From NCBI GenBank assembly GCA_033764875.1, contig JANRIO010000102.1, positions 17,000-80,999 of the forward strand: a stretch of DNA of 64,000 nt. Direction: 5' to 3'. The notes beneath the pieces were generated by a model that did no database searches, was not told where the DNA came from, and saw only the letters and a list, made by a program, of their open reading frames with translations. The DNA is from AWTP1-13 sp033764875. GTDB taxonomy: Bacteria; Pseudomonadota; Alphaproteobacteria; Rhizobiales; Hyphomicrobiaceae. Made by a program: the position numbers and the translations under genes. Positions 51,591-60,633 of this stretch are shown in pieces (the stretch's first letter is position 1; the number at the start of each line of letters is the position of its first letter).

Positions 51591-53537
51591 TCAGGCGCCC
51601 TGCGCCCACCGTCTGCGCCAGGCCTCGAACATGAGGATGGTCCACAGCCCGGCGGCATGGTTCGCGGGCCCGTTGTGCGCCGCCCATAGCGCCCCAACGG
51701 CCCGGCCGTCGAGCAGGCCGCCGCCGACCGTCCGAGGATCGAGCAGATCCTCCACCCAGGCGCGCAGCGGCCCGCGCAGCCAGTCCCCCACCGGGATGCC
51801 GAACCCCGTCTTCGGTCTGTCGATCAGCGCCCGCGGCACGAACTGGTCGAGCACGCGGCGCAGGATCCACTTGGTCTCGCCGTTGCGCACCTTGAACCGG
51901 CGCGGTAGGCGCCAGGCGAGCTCCACGACGCGGTGATCGAGCAGCGGCGGCCGCGCCTCGAGGCTGAACGCCATCGACGCCCGGTCGACCTTCTGCATGA
52001 TGTCGTCCGGCAGGTAGGTCACCGTGTCGAGAAGCTGCATCTTGTCCAGCAGCGTCGGCAGCCCGGCCATCTCCGGCCCGTCCCAGGCGATGCCGGCGTG
52101 CTCGCGTGTGCCGGGCGCCAGCACGTCCGGATCGGGGTTCTGGCTCACCAGGCGCCAGTAGATCCCCTCTTCCGACAGCGGCAGCACCTGCGCCAGCTTG
52201 TGCGCCTTGTCGCCCGCCAGCGGCATGCGCAAGGCCCCGGGCAGCACGGCTCCGATCTCATTGACCACCCCGGCGGGAAGCGCCCGCAGCACGCTGGAGG
52301 CGCCCTTGCGCAACGATGTCGGAACCAGACCCAGCTTGCCGGCGAGCAGCTCCGCCAGCCGGTAGCGGTTGTAGCCGGCGAACAGCTCGTCCCCGCCGTC
52401 GCCCGACAGCGCCACCGTCACGTGCGCCCGCGTCAGCTTGCTCACCAGCATGGTCGGGATCTGCGAGCTGTCGCCGAACGGCTCGTCGTAGAAGTCGGCG
52501 ACCTGCGGCACCAGGGCGAGCGCATCCGCGGGCCGCGCCTTGAGCTCCGTATGCTGGGTGCCGAGGTGGCGGGCCACCGCCGCCGCGTGCTGCGATTCGT
52601 CGTAGCCGCGCTCGTCGAAGCCGATGGAGAAGGTCCGGACCGGACCCTGCCTCGCGGCCACCATCAGCGCCACCACCGTCGAGGAATCGATGCCGCCCGA
52701 CAGGAAGGCCCCGAGCGGCACGTCGCCCATCATCTGCCGCGACACTGCGTCGCCGAGCAGCCGCGTGAGCTCGCGCACCGCCTCGCCGTCCGACATCTCC
52801 TGCTGCGCGGCGATGCCCGCGCGCGCCACCTCGGCGGCGTTCCAGTATCGGCGGCAATCCGTCCGCGCGGCGCCGTCGGTGCCGTGTCCCACGCGCGCCA
52901 TCTCGCCAGGCAGCAGCTTGCGCACGCCGAGAAAGATCGTGTGCGGCGCCGGCACGTAGCCAAAGCGCAGGTAGCTTGCGAGCGAGGCTCCGTCGATCTC
53001 GGGCCGTCTCTCGCCGAGCGCGAGCAGCGCCTTCAGCTCCGAGGCGAACGCGCAGCCGTGTGCACTGGGCGCGTAGAACAGCGGCTTGATGCCGATCCGG
53101 TCGCGCGCCAGATGCAGCACGCGCTCCTTCCGGTCCCACATCGCGATGGCGAACATGCCGTTAAGCAGCGGCACCGTTGCCTCGAGCCCGCGCCGCGCCG
53201 CGAGCTCGAGGATCACCTCGGTGTCCGAATGGCCGCGCCAGGCATGCCCCCGGAGATCGGGCTCGCTGCGCAGGTCCTCGGCGTTGTAGACCTCTCCGTT
53301 GTAGCAGACGACGAAGCGGCCATCCGCCGACACCATGGGCTGCGCACCGCCGGGCGACAGGTCGACGATTGCCAGCCGCCGATGCGACAGCGCCAGCCCC
53401 GTCGCCTCATCGACCCACACGCCCATGCCGTCCGGCCCGCGGTGGACCATGCTGTCGCCCATCGCTTTTGCGCGGCGCTGCAGCTCATCGTCGCGATTGA
53501 TCAGCCGGCTGTCGAGGAAGCCCGCAATGCCACACAT
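51591..53537 (-). CDS. asnB: Glutamine-hydrolysing asparagine synthase family protein
   Basis: This 648-residue two-domain enzyme starts MCGIAGF, so Cys2 is the glutaminase nucleophile; HRGPDGMG and CYNGEVYNAEDLR complete that domain. The C-terminal synthetase domain has the PP-loop LSGGIDSST and ALSGDGGDELFAGYNRYR. It uses ATP and glutamine to form an amide, either on aspartate or, in polysaccharide clusters, on a sugar carboxylate. The position next to a flippase and glycosyltransferases favours the glycan-modifying role. Confidence 0.88.
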   Translation of the reverse strand: MCGIAGFLDSRLINRDDELQRRAKAMGDSMVHRGPDGMGVWVDEATGLALSHRRLAIVDLSPGGAQPMVSADGRFVVCYNGEVYNAEDLRSEPDLRGHAWRGHSDTEVILELAARRGLEATVPLLNGMFAIAMWDRKERVLHLARDRIGIKPLFYAPSAHGCAFASELKALLALGERRPEIDGASLASYLRFGYVPAPHTIFLGVRKLLPGEMARVGHGTDGAARTDCRRYWNAAEVARAGIAAQQEMSDGEAVRELTRLLGDAVSRQMMGDVPLGAFLSGGIDSSTVVALMVAARQGPVRTFSIGFDERGYDESQHAAAVARHLGTQHTELKARPADALALVPQVADFYDEPFGDSSQIPTMLVSKLTRAHVTVALSGDGGDELFAGYNRYRLAELLAGKLGLVPTSLRKGASSVLRALPAGVVNEIGAVLPGALRMPLAGDKAHKLAQVLPLSEEGIYWRLVSQNPDPDVLAPGTREHAGIAWDGPEMAGLPTLLDKMQLLDTVTYLPDDIMQKVDRASMAFSLEARPPLLDHRVVELAWRLPRRFKVRNGETKWILRRVLDQFVPRALIDRPKTGFGIPVGDWLRGPLRAWVEDLLDPRTVGGGLLDGRAVGALWAAHNGPANHAAGLWTILMFEAWRRRWAQGA

Positions 53538-53937
53538 GCCTGAGATGTTCCGAGAATCTGCGCCGGTCCGCGCGTCTCGTTCATTGGATAAACGGTTCCG
53601 GGCATAAGTCGAGCCTTTGCACGGCCCGCTGTTGAAATGCAGGGAAAACTCGCGCTACTGTCCCCAGCGAGAAGTCCGTTGCATCGCTCGCAGCTTGGCT
53701 GCGGGACGGGCCTCTCGGCCTGGATCGCGCGAGCTCCCCATCCCACGAGCTCTGCAATTCTCAGGCGTCCGTCAGATCGCGTAGCTCGCGCGTCGCGTGC
53801 GCCGGGAGTGAGACCCGCGATCTGGACACGAGAGCAGATCGCGCACCGCACGGGACCCGCGTGTCGCGCAAAGCTGCTCGCGATCGCGTTTGGTACGCAC
53901 TGCATCTGAGCATCGGCCTGCGGAGAGCGCATCGACC
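53538..53937. other. 400-base divergent intergenic region
   Basis: This region lies between asnB (leftward) and a GT4 gene (rightward) and must contain both promoters. Several GATCGCG-like words recur but are not evenly spaced. No gene, terminator or clear promoter was recognised. Confidence 0.45.
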
Positions 53938-55134
53938 ATGCCGCGTCGCCTCGTCTACCTTGTCACGGAGGACTGGGCCTTCTACCGCCACCGGTTGCCG
54001 ATGGCGCGCGCTGCCCGCGACGCTGGCTACGAGGTGCACGTGATCAGCCGCATCGTCGAGCGCCGGCGGGAGATCGAGCGGGAGGGCTTCCACGCCCACC
54101 ACATCGACTGGCGCCGCGGCAGTGTGTCGGTGCAGGCGACGCTTGAATCGGCGCGCGAGATCCGCCGTCTGCTCGTGGCGATCAAGCCGGCCGTCCTGCA
54201 CAACGTGGCGTTGAAGCCGGCGGTCGTCGGGTCTCTTGCGGCCGTCGGGATCGGGGATCTCGCCGTCGTCAGCAGCATCAACGGGCTCGGCTCGGCCTTC
54301 ATCGGCACGAGCGCCAAGGGGCGCCTGGTGAGCCTGGGCCTGCGCGTCGTGCTGCCGCTGCTCCTCAACGGCACCCGCTGCCGCACCATCGTGCAGAACC
54401 CCGAGGATGCGGCGGCCATGCACGCGTTGGGCGTCCGTGCCGGCCACATCGTTCTGATCCCGGGCTCCGGCGTCGATACCGACGCGCTGCAGCCGTTGCC
54501 CGATCCGCCGCCGCCGTTGCGCGCGGCCTTCGTCGGCCGCATGCTGGAGGACAAGGGGGTGCGGCCCCTGGTGGAGGCATTTCGCCTCCTGCGCCGGGAT
54601 GGCCTCGCCATCGAGCTCTTGCTCGCGGGCGAGCCTGATCCCGAGAACCCCACCTCCATCACCGCGGCCGAGCTTGCCGCCTGGTCCGCCGAGCCCGGGA
54701 TCACCTGGGCCGGCCACGTCGAGGACATCGCCGACGTCTGGGCGCGGAGCCACATCGCCGTGCTTCCCTCCCGCCGCGAGGGCTTGCCCAAGAGCCTGCT
54801 CGAGGCCGCGGCCTTCGCCCGCGCCATGGTGGCGACCGATGCACCCGGCTGCCGCGAGATCGTCGTCCATGGCGAGACCGGCCTGCTCGTGCCCGTCGAC
54901 GACGCCACCGCCCTTGCCGCGGCCCTGCGCCAGCTCGCCCGCGACGAGCCTCGGCGCCTCGCCATGGCGCGCAACGCCCGTCGCCTCGTCGAGGAGAGGA
55001 TGTCGGCCCGCGACATCGGGCGGCAGACGATCGCCGTCTACGACGCCGTGGCCTTCGGAGCGTCCCCGCCCGCTCAGGCGAACGACGCGACGGTGCGCCT
55101 GATGCCGTCCTCGAAGGACACCAGCGGCGCATAG
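53938..55134 (+). CDS. Glycosyltransferase family 4 protein
   Basis: This 398-residue GT-B transferase has an N-terminal domain with LVYLVTEDWAFYRHRLPMAR and VLHNVALKPAVVGSLAAV, as in WbaZ/PglA-like enzymes. The C-terminal domain has AAFVGRMLEDKGVRPLVEAF and the E-x7-E motif in RREGLPKSLLEAAAFARAMV. The ATG at 53938 (MPRRLVYL) matches the family start. Its last 61 bases overlap the convergent epimerase gene. The final roughly 20 residues (ANDATVRLMPSSKDTSGA) look like epimerase antisense sequence rather than a conserved tail. Confidence 0.88.
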   Translation: MPRRLVYLVTEDWAFYRHRLPMARAARDAGYEVHVISRIVERRREIEREGFHAHHIDWRRGSVSVQATLESAREIRRLLVAIKPAVLHNVALKPAVVGSLAAVGIGDLAVVSSINGLGSAFIGTSAKGRLVSLGLRVVLPLLLNGTRCRTIVQNPEDAAAMHALGVRAGHIVLIPGSGVDTDALQPLPDPPPPLRAAFVGRMLEDKGVRPLVEAFRLLRRDGLAIELLLAGEPDPENPTSITAAELAAWSAEPGITWAGHVEDIADVWARSHIAVLPSRREGLPKSLLEAAAFARAMVATDAPGCREIVVHGETGLLVPVDDATALAAALRQLARDEPRRLAMARNARRLVEERMSARDIGRQTIAVYDAVAFGASPPAQANDATVRLMPSSKDTSGA

Positions 55135-56003
55135 CCGAGCACGCGCTGCCCCAGCGAGATGTCCGCGCGCGACGCCTTGATGTCCCCCTCGCGCTCCGGC
55201 CCGTAGGTCGGCACGACGTTGCTGCCGAGGGCCTGGTTGATCGCCGCCACCAGCTCGTTGAGCGAGAAGCTGGTGCCGCACGCGGCGTTAAAGATTTTGC
55301 CGCGCGCCTCCGGCACCGTTCCCGCCCGCTTGGTGATGTCGACCACGTTGTCGATGTAGGTGAAGTCGCGCGTGATGCTGCCGTCGCCGTTGATGCGCGG
55401 CTGCCCGCCGCCCTTGATCTGGTTGATGAACAGCGGAATCACGCCCGAATAGCGCGAGCTCGGATCCTGCCGCGGACCGAACACGTTGAAATAGCGCAGC
55501 ACGACGCCTTCCACGCCGAAATGCGTATCGAACTGCAGCGTGTACAGCTCGCCCGTCAGCTTCTGCACGGCGTAGGGCGATTTCGGCGCCCACGGCATGT
55601 CCTCGCGCTTGCGCGGCGCCGGATTGTCACCGTAGGCCGAGCTGGAGCCCGAGTAGACGACGCGGCGCACGCCTGCGCTGCGCGCCGCCAGCAGCACGCT
55701 GAACGTGCCGTCGATGTTGGCGGTGTGCGAGGGCACGGGGTCCTGGATGCTGCGCGGCACCGAGGGAATCGCGGCCAGATGGAACACCGTGTCGGCCCCC
55801 TGCATGGCCGCCGTCACCGTCTCCGTGTCGTTGATGTCGCACTCGACCAGCCGCACGTCGGCTTTGATCTTCTCGATGTTCTGGCGCTTGCCGGTGGCGA
55901 AGTTGTCGACGATCGTCACGGTCGCGCCCTCGGCCAGCAGGCTTTCCGCCAGATGCCCGCCTATGAAGCCGGCGCCGCCGGTGATCAGCACTTTGCGAGT
56001 CAT
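55074..56003 (-). CDS. NAD-dependent sugar epimerase (GalE/WbpP-like, extended SDR)
   Basis: This 309-residue enzyme has the Rossmann motif TGGAGFIGGHLAES, Ser in VYSGSSSAYGDN, the catalytic Tyr-Lys in SPYAVQKLTGE, and the substrate blocks RYFNVFGPRQDPSSRYSGV and RDFTYIDNVVDI. It probably epimerises a UDP-sugar, such as UDP-Glc(NAc) or a uronic acid, for the nearby transferases. The ATG at 56003 was taken; a GTG 12 bases upstream abuts the AAAGG ribosome-binding site and is less likely. It overlaps the convergent GT4 gene by 61 bases. Confidence 0.9.
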   Translation of the reverse strand: MTRKVLITGGAGFIGGHLAESLLAEGATVTIVDNFATGKRQNIEKIKADVRLVECDINDTETVTAAMQGADTVFHLAAIPSVPRSIQDPVPSHTANIDGTFSVLLAARSAGVRRVVYSGSSSAYGDNPAPRKREDMPWAPKSPYAVQKLTGELYTLQFDTHFGVEGVVLRYFNVFGPRQDPSSRYSGVIPLFINQIKGGGQPRINGDGSITRDFTYIDNVVDITKRAGTVPEARGKIFNAACGTSFSLNELVAAINQALGSNVVPTYGPEREGDIKASRADISLGQRVLGYAPLVSFEDGIRRTVASFA

Positions 56004-56331
56004 GGGGCGCGGCACCTTTCGGCAGATGTGTCGGGCGTTGCGGGGCGACGTGCGGCTCGGCGTCGATTGAACGCGCCTCGCACCGTCGGTGAGGCAAGCA
56101 TCACGTGCAGCCTACAAGGCACGCGGGCGACACGGGCGTCAACCCCTCCGCCGGCTGATGGCGCAAGACGTGCATACCCGCGCGATTGGATGGCGAGGAA
56201 TCCCCGGCAACTCCGCCCGCGAAGCCGAAGCCCCCGGCGTCGCGCCCCAGCATCCTGCCGCCTTGCGCCGGGCATGCGTTTGCGCGACACACAGCCTGTG
56301 AGGGATCGGCGACCAGCGGAGCAGGACGGCC
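56004..56331. other. 328-base divergent intergenic region
   Basis: This lies between the leftward epimerase and rightward SDR genes. No coding motif, convincing hairpin or promoter was recognised. Confidence 0.45.
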
Positions 56332-57099
56332 ATGAGCTATTCGATCGACCTGGCGGGCAAGCGCGCGCTCGTCACCGGCGCATCCTCGGGGCTCGGCCGC
56401 CATTTCGCGCTCACGCTGGCGGCCGCCGGCGCCGACGTCGCGCTGGCCGCACGCCGCCTCGAACGTCTCGAGGCGCTTGCCGCCGAGATCGCGGCGATGG
56501 GTCGTCGCGCCGTGGCCGTCTCCCTCGACGTCACGCAGCCGCAATCGGTGCGCGACGCCTTCGACAGGGCGGAGGCCGCCTTGGGGCCGATCGACATCCT
56601 TGTCAACAATGCCGGCGTGCCCGGTGGCGCTTTCCTCCTCGAGATGAACGAGGCGGACTGGCGCTCGGTGATGGACGTCAACCTCGACGGCGTCTTCCGT
56701 GTCGGCCAGGAGGCCGCCCGCCGCATGGCCGGGCGCGGCACCGGCGGCAGCATCGTCAACATCGCCTCGATCCTCGGCTTCGCCGTGAGCAAGACCGTCG
56801 CCGCCTACGCGGCGAGCAAGGCGGCCGTCGTCAGCCTCACCAAGTCGATGGCCCTCGAGCTTGCCCGCAACCACATCCGCGTCAACGCGCTGGCGCCTGG
56901 CTACTTCTCCACCGAGCTTAACGCGGAGTTCCTGGCGAGCCCTCCCGGCCGCGAGATGCTCTCGCGCGTGCCCATGCGCCGCGCCGGCACCTATCATGAG
57001 CTCGACGGCCCGCTGCTGCTGCTCGTCTCCGACGCCGGCGCCTTCATGACGGGCTCCGTCCTCGTCGTCGACGGCGGCCATCTCCTCGCCGGCGGCTAG
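56332..57099 (+). CDS. Short-chain dehydrogenase/reductase
   Basis: This 255-residue classical SDR has the cofactor motif TGASSGLGRHFA, NNAGVPGG, catalytic Ser in NIASILGF and Tyr-Lys in YAASKAAVV, and ends DGGHLLAGG. The Ala-Arg pair after the second strand (AARRLERL) suggests NADP use. Substrate is unknown. A gap of about 150 bases separates it from the convergent priA gene. Confidence 0.88.
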   Translation: MSYSIDLAGKRALVTGASSGLGRHFALTLAAAGADVALAARRLERLEALAAEIAAMGRRAVAVSLDVTQPQSVRDAFDRAEAALGPIDILVNNAGVPGGAFLLEMNEADWRSVMDVNLDGVFRVGQEAARRMAGRGTGGSIVNIASILGFAVSKTVAAYAASKAAVVSLTKSMALELARNHIRVNALAPGYFSTELNAEFLASPPGREMLSRVPMRRAGTYHELDGPLLLLVSDAGAFMTGSVLVVDGGHLLAGG

Positions 57100-57246
57100 A
57101 ATCGTCCCGCGCCTGCGTGAGCCTCAGCTGGGTCCCGGCTCTCCGCTCCGCTCCGGCCGGCCCTGAATGTGCCGGAGGCCAATATCAGGAACCCAGGGGC
57201 GGCACGCATCACGCAGCCTGACAAACCCGCGCACGCCTCGCTCCCT

Positions 57247-59448
57247 TCACAGGAAGCTGTAGGGATCGATGTCGACGACGAGGCGCAGGTCGTTGGGCGC
57301 CTTGGGCAGGCCGCCGAGCCACGCGCGCACATAGGCCTGCAGGTCGAGCTCGCGCGGCGCCTTGACCAGCAGCCGCCAGCGGTGCCGGCCCCGGATCACG
57401 GCGAGCGGCGCCTCCGCCGGCCCCAGCACCTCGATGCGCTCGGCCGGTGGCGCGTGCCGCGCCACGTCGCGGGCGAACAGCTCCGCAAGCTCCTTGTCGC
57501 GCGCCGAGATCACCAGCGCGGCCAGCCGCCCGAACGGCGGCAGCATCGCCGCCTGCCGATGCCGGATCTCGCGCGCCAGAAAGGTCTCCCGGTCGCCCGA
57601 GATGATGGCCTGCATGACCGGATGCTCGGGCATGTAGGTCTGCACGAAGCCGCGCCCCAGCACCTGCATGCGCCCGGCCCGGCCCGTCACCTGGTGCAGC
57701 AGCTGGAACGTGCGCTCCGCCGCGCGCGGGTCGGCCTGCCCGAGCCCCAGGTCGCCGTCGACGATGCCGACGGTGGCAAGGCCGGGGAAGTGGTGGCCTT
57801 TCGCCACCATCTGCGTGCCGATGATGATGTCCGCCTCGCCGATCTCGATGCGCTTGATCACCTCGCGCATCTCCACCAGCGACGGAATGAGATCCGACGA
57901 GAGCAGCGCGATGCGCGCCTCCGGATAGCGCGCCCCCACTTCCTCCGCGATGCGCTCGACGCCCGGCCCGCAGGCCACGAGCGCATCGGGCTCCCCGCAC
58001 TTCGGGCACTTCTCCGGCAGCGGCAGCGAGAACCCGCAGTGGTGGCAGTTGAGCCGGTTCCGGTAGCGGTGCTCGACCAGCCAGGCCGTGCACTGCGGGC
58101 AGTCGATGCGGTGCCCGCAGCTCCGGCACAGGGTCAGCGGCGCGTAGCCCCGCCGGTTCAGATAGAGCAGCGCCTGCTGCTTCTTCTCCAGCGTCTCCGT
58201 GATGGCTTGCGCAAGGATCGGCGACAGCCAGCGCCCGCGCTCGGGCGGGTCCTTGCGTAGGTCGATGGCCTTGACCTCGGGCATCTCGACGCCCGAGTAG
58301 CGCCCCGGCAGCACCACGTGCGCATACCGCCCGTTGCGCGCATTGACGTGGCTCTCGATCGACGGCGTGGCCGAGGCCAGCACCACCGGGTGCTTGCCGA
58401 GCACGCCACGCACAACCGCCATGTCGCGCGCCTGGTAGTGGACGCGGTCCTCCTGCTTGAAGCCGCCGTCGTGCTCCTCGTCGACCACGATCAGGCCGAG
58501 ATCCTTGTAGGGCAGGAACAGGGCCGATCGTGCCCCCACCACCCCCCGCGCCTCCCCCGTCGCCGCCGCCCGCCAGGCGCGCGCCCGCTCCGGCGACGAC
58601 AGCGCCGAGTGCCATTCGACAGGCGGCGCGCCGAAGCGCTTGTTGAAGCGGTTCATGAACTGGCTCGTCAGCGCGATCTCGGGCAGCATGATCAGCACCT
58701 GCCGGCCGCGCTCGAGCGTGCGCGCCACGGCCTCGAAATACACCTCCGTCTTGCCCGACCCGGTGACGCCGTCGAGCAGCAGCGTGCCGCTTCCCGTATC
58801 GGCCAGCGCCTTCATGGTCTCCACCGCCATCGCCTGCGCGTCGGCGAAGGCGACCTCCGTGTGCTGTGCCTTGGGCTCCGGAAAGCGCCGCTCGGGGATC
58901 GCCACCTCGATGAGCACGCCGGCCTTCACCAGGCCGTCGACGACGCCGGTCGTGCACTGCGCCTCGGCCGCCAGCGCGCTCTTGGCGCGCACCATGCCGT
59001 CCATGGCGACATCGATGGCGCGGCGGCGCTCGGGCGTCATGCGCTGGGGCTCCGCCGCCCCGGCGTTGATCTTGATGCCGAAGCGCGGCTTCTGCGGCTC
59101 GAATACGGCATTGGAGCCCATCATCATCCGCACCACCATGCCGAGCGGGGTCAGCGTGTAGCGGCCCACCCACTCGGCGAACCGGAGCGACAGCGCCGGC
59201 AGTGCCGGCACCTCCTCCAGCACGTGCGCGATCGCCTTGAGCTTCTTGTCGGGGACGGGCTTGCCGGCGTCGCCCACGGGCTTGTCCCAGGCGATGCCGA
59301 TGCGGCTTTGCGGACCGAACGGCACGATCACGAACTGGCCGGCCGCGGGTGCCTGACCCTCTACCGGGACGAGATAGTCGTAGGTTTGGTCGAGGGCCAC
59401 CGGCAGCAGCACGGGCACGCGGGCCGTGCCCCTTGCGCCGGCCGCCAT
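57247..59448 (-). CDS. priA: Primosomal protein N' (replication restart helicase)
   Basis: This helicase of about 733 residues restarts stalled replication forks. An N-terminal DNA-binding domain (LPVALDQTYDYLVP) is followed by helicase motifs: Walker A GVTGSGKTEVYF, LPEIALTSQF, DEEHDGGFKQED (the DEAH-type box) and LASATPSIES. A zinc-binding insert has Cys pairs CRSCGHRIDCPQC, CHHCG and CPKCG. GTQMVAKGHHFPGLATVGIV and HQVTGRAGR complete the core. The ATG at 59448 follows GGGAG; earlier in-frame ATGs would add non-conserved residues. It is divergent from the transaldolase gene, a common rhizobial order. Confidence 0.93.
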   Translation of the reverse strand: MAAGARGTARVPVLLPVALDQTYDYLVPVEGQAPAAGQFVIVPFGPQSRIGIAWDKPVGDAGKPVPDKKLKAIAHVLEEVPALPALSLRFAEWVGRYTLTPLGMVVRMMMGSNAVFEPQKPRFGIKINAGAAEPQRMTPERRRAIDVAMDGMVRAKSALAAEAQCTTGVVDGLVKAGVLIEVAIPERRFPEPKAQHTEVAFADAQAMAVETMKALADTGSGTLLLDGVTGSGKTEVYFEAVARTLERGRQVLIMLPEIALTSQFMNRFNKRFGAPPVEWHSALSSPERARAWRAAATGEARGVVGARSALFLPYKDLGLIVVDEEHDGGFKQEDRVHYQARDMAVVRGVLGKHPVVLASATPSIESHVNARNGRYAHVVLPGRYSGVEMPEVKAIDLRKDPPERGRWLSPILAQAITETLEKKQQALLYLNRRGYAPLTLCRSCGHRIDCPQCTAWLVEHRYRNRLNCHHCGFSLPLPEKCPKCGEPDALVACGPGVERIAEEVGARYPEARIALLSSDLIPSLVEMREVIKRIEIGEADIIIGTQMVAKGHHFPGLATVGIVDGDLGLGQADPRAAERTFQLLHQVTGRAGRMQVLGRGFVQTYMPEHPVMQAIISGDRETFLAREIRHRQAAMLPPFGRLAALVISARDKELAELFARDVARHAPPAERIEVLGPAEAPLAVIRGRHRWRLLVKAPRELDLQAYVRAWLGGLPKAPNDLRLVVDIDPYSFL

Positions 59449-59654
59449 CTCGTCTCCCAGGCTGTCGAGCAGACCGGCCAACGTGTCTATCCGTCCTCGT
59501 CTCTCGCGTTCCGCGCCGGCCTGGCGGCCGGCGCGCGGCATGGCTCCGCCGGCCACCCGGTCAATCGAATCGACATTTGTCGCTCGGAGAGGTTTATAGG
59601 GGCGCCTGAGGCGAACAAAGGGCGAAGAGTTGCCGCTGTGACTGGAGAGCGCTG

Positions 59655-60311
59655 ATGAAGTTCTTTATCGACACCGCAGACGTGGCAGAGATCCGCGACC
59701 TGGCGGCAACCGGCCTCGTCGACGGCGTCACCACCAATCCCTCGCTGGTCGCCAAGGCCAAGCGCGACTTCAAGGAGATCGTGGCCGAGATCTGCGCCGT
59801 GGTTCCGGGCCCCGTCAGCGCCGAGGTCACCGCGGTCGACGCCGAGGGCATGCTGCAGGAGGGCCGCCTGCTTGCCAGGATCGCCGGCAACGTCGCGGTC
59901 AAGGTGCCGCTCACCATGGAAGGGCTGAAAGCCTGCCGCGCGCTCTCGGACGAGGGCACCATGGTCAACGTCACCCTGTGCTTCTCGGCCAATCAGGCCC
60001 TGCTGGCGGCAAAGGCCGGCGCCACCTTCGTCTCTCCGTTCATCGGCCGCCTCGACGACACCGGGGCCGACGGCATGGAGCTCATTCGCGAGATCCGGAC
60101 CATCTACGACAACTATCCCGACCTCGACACGCAGATCTTGGCCGCCTCGGTGCGCCATGTCCTGCACGTCAAGCAGGCCGCCATGATCGGCGCCGACGTC
60201 GCAACGCTGCCGCCGGCGGTGCTGCGCGCCCTTGCGCACCATCCGCTGACGGACAAGGGACTGGAGCAGTTCCTCGCCGACTGGCGCAAGACCGGCCAGC
60301 GCATCGCCTGA
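59655..60311 (+). CDS. tal: Short transaldolase (TalC / fructose-6-phosphate aldolase family)
   Basis: This 218-residue class I aldolase has GVTTNPSL, the Schiff-base Lys in VAVKVPLTMEG near residue 86, VNVTLCFSANQALLAAKAGA and VSPFIGRLDDTG. In E. coli fructose-6-phosphate aldolase the corresponding segment is APYVNR with a Tyr. The Phe here is the residue found in true transaldolases, so the pentose-phosphate transaldolase reaction is the better call. The ATG follows GGAGAGCG. A good bidirectional terminator lies 40 bases after the stop. Confidence 0.92.
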   Translation: MKFFIDTADVAEIRDLAATGLVDGVTTNPSLVAKAKRDFKEIVAEICAVVPGPVSAEVTAVDAEGMLQEGRLLARIAGNVAVKVPLTMEGLKACRALSDEGTMVNVTLCFSANQALLAAKAGATFVSPFIGRLDDTGADGMELIREIRTIYDNYPDLDTQILAASVRHVLHVKQAAMIGADVATLPPAVLRALAHHPLTDKGLEQFLADWRKTGQRIA

Positions 60312-60350
60312 TACGCTGAAGCTTACGCTTCGCCGCCGGTCAGACATGCA

Positions 60351-60384
60351 AAAGGCGCTGTGCTCCCTCGAGCACGGCGCCTTT
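60351..60384. terminator. Bidirectional intrinsic terminator between tal and cspA
   Basis: AAAGGCGCTGTGCT (60351-60364) and AGCACGGCGCCTTT (60371-60384) form a 14-pair stem with one G-U pair and a six-base loop. The A-run and T-run at the two ends let it serve both converging genes. Confidence 0.85.
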
Positions 60385-60420
60385 GAACATGTCCTGGAGT
60401 GGCGAAAGCGCGCGCGGCGC

Positions 60421-60633
60421 TTACGCCTTCTGCAGCTGACCGGCCTGCTTGCCGCGGCCGCGGCGATCGTCCTCGAGCACGAAGCTCACCCGATCCCCCT
60501 CGTTCAGCGAGCGAATGCCGGCGGCCTCGAGGGCGGTGGCGTGGACGAACACGTCCTTGCCGCCGTTTTCCGGCTGAATGAAGCCGAAACCCTTTGCCGT
60601 ATTGAAGAACTTCACGGTACCAGTGACGCGCAT
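60421..60633 (-). CDS. cspA: Cold-shock domain protein
   Basis: This 70-residue single cold-shock domain protein begins MRVTGTVKFFNTAKGFGFIQ, with the RNP1 motif KGFGFIQ and RNP2 motif VFVHATALEAAG. It ends with a basic tail, DDRRGRGKQAGQLQ. It binds single-stranded RNA and DNA as a chaperone. AAGGAA lies about 8 bases before the ATG. The frame is open upstream, but only this part matches the family. A long upstream region may hold a structured leader, as in other csp genes. Confidence 0.95.
   Translation of the reverse strand: MRVTGTVKFFNTAKGFGFIQPENGGKDVFVHATALEAAGIRSLNEGDRVSFVLEDDRRGRGKQAGQLQKA

Noticed and set aside
53700..53895. Recurring GATCGCG words that might be iterons or operators
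   Set aside because: Spacing is irregular, flanks differ, and the word is common in GC-rich DNA.
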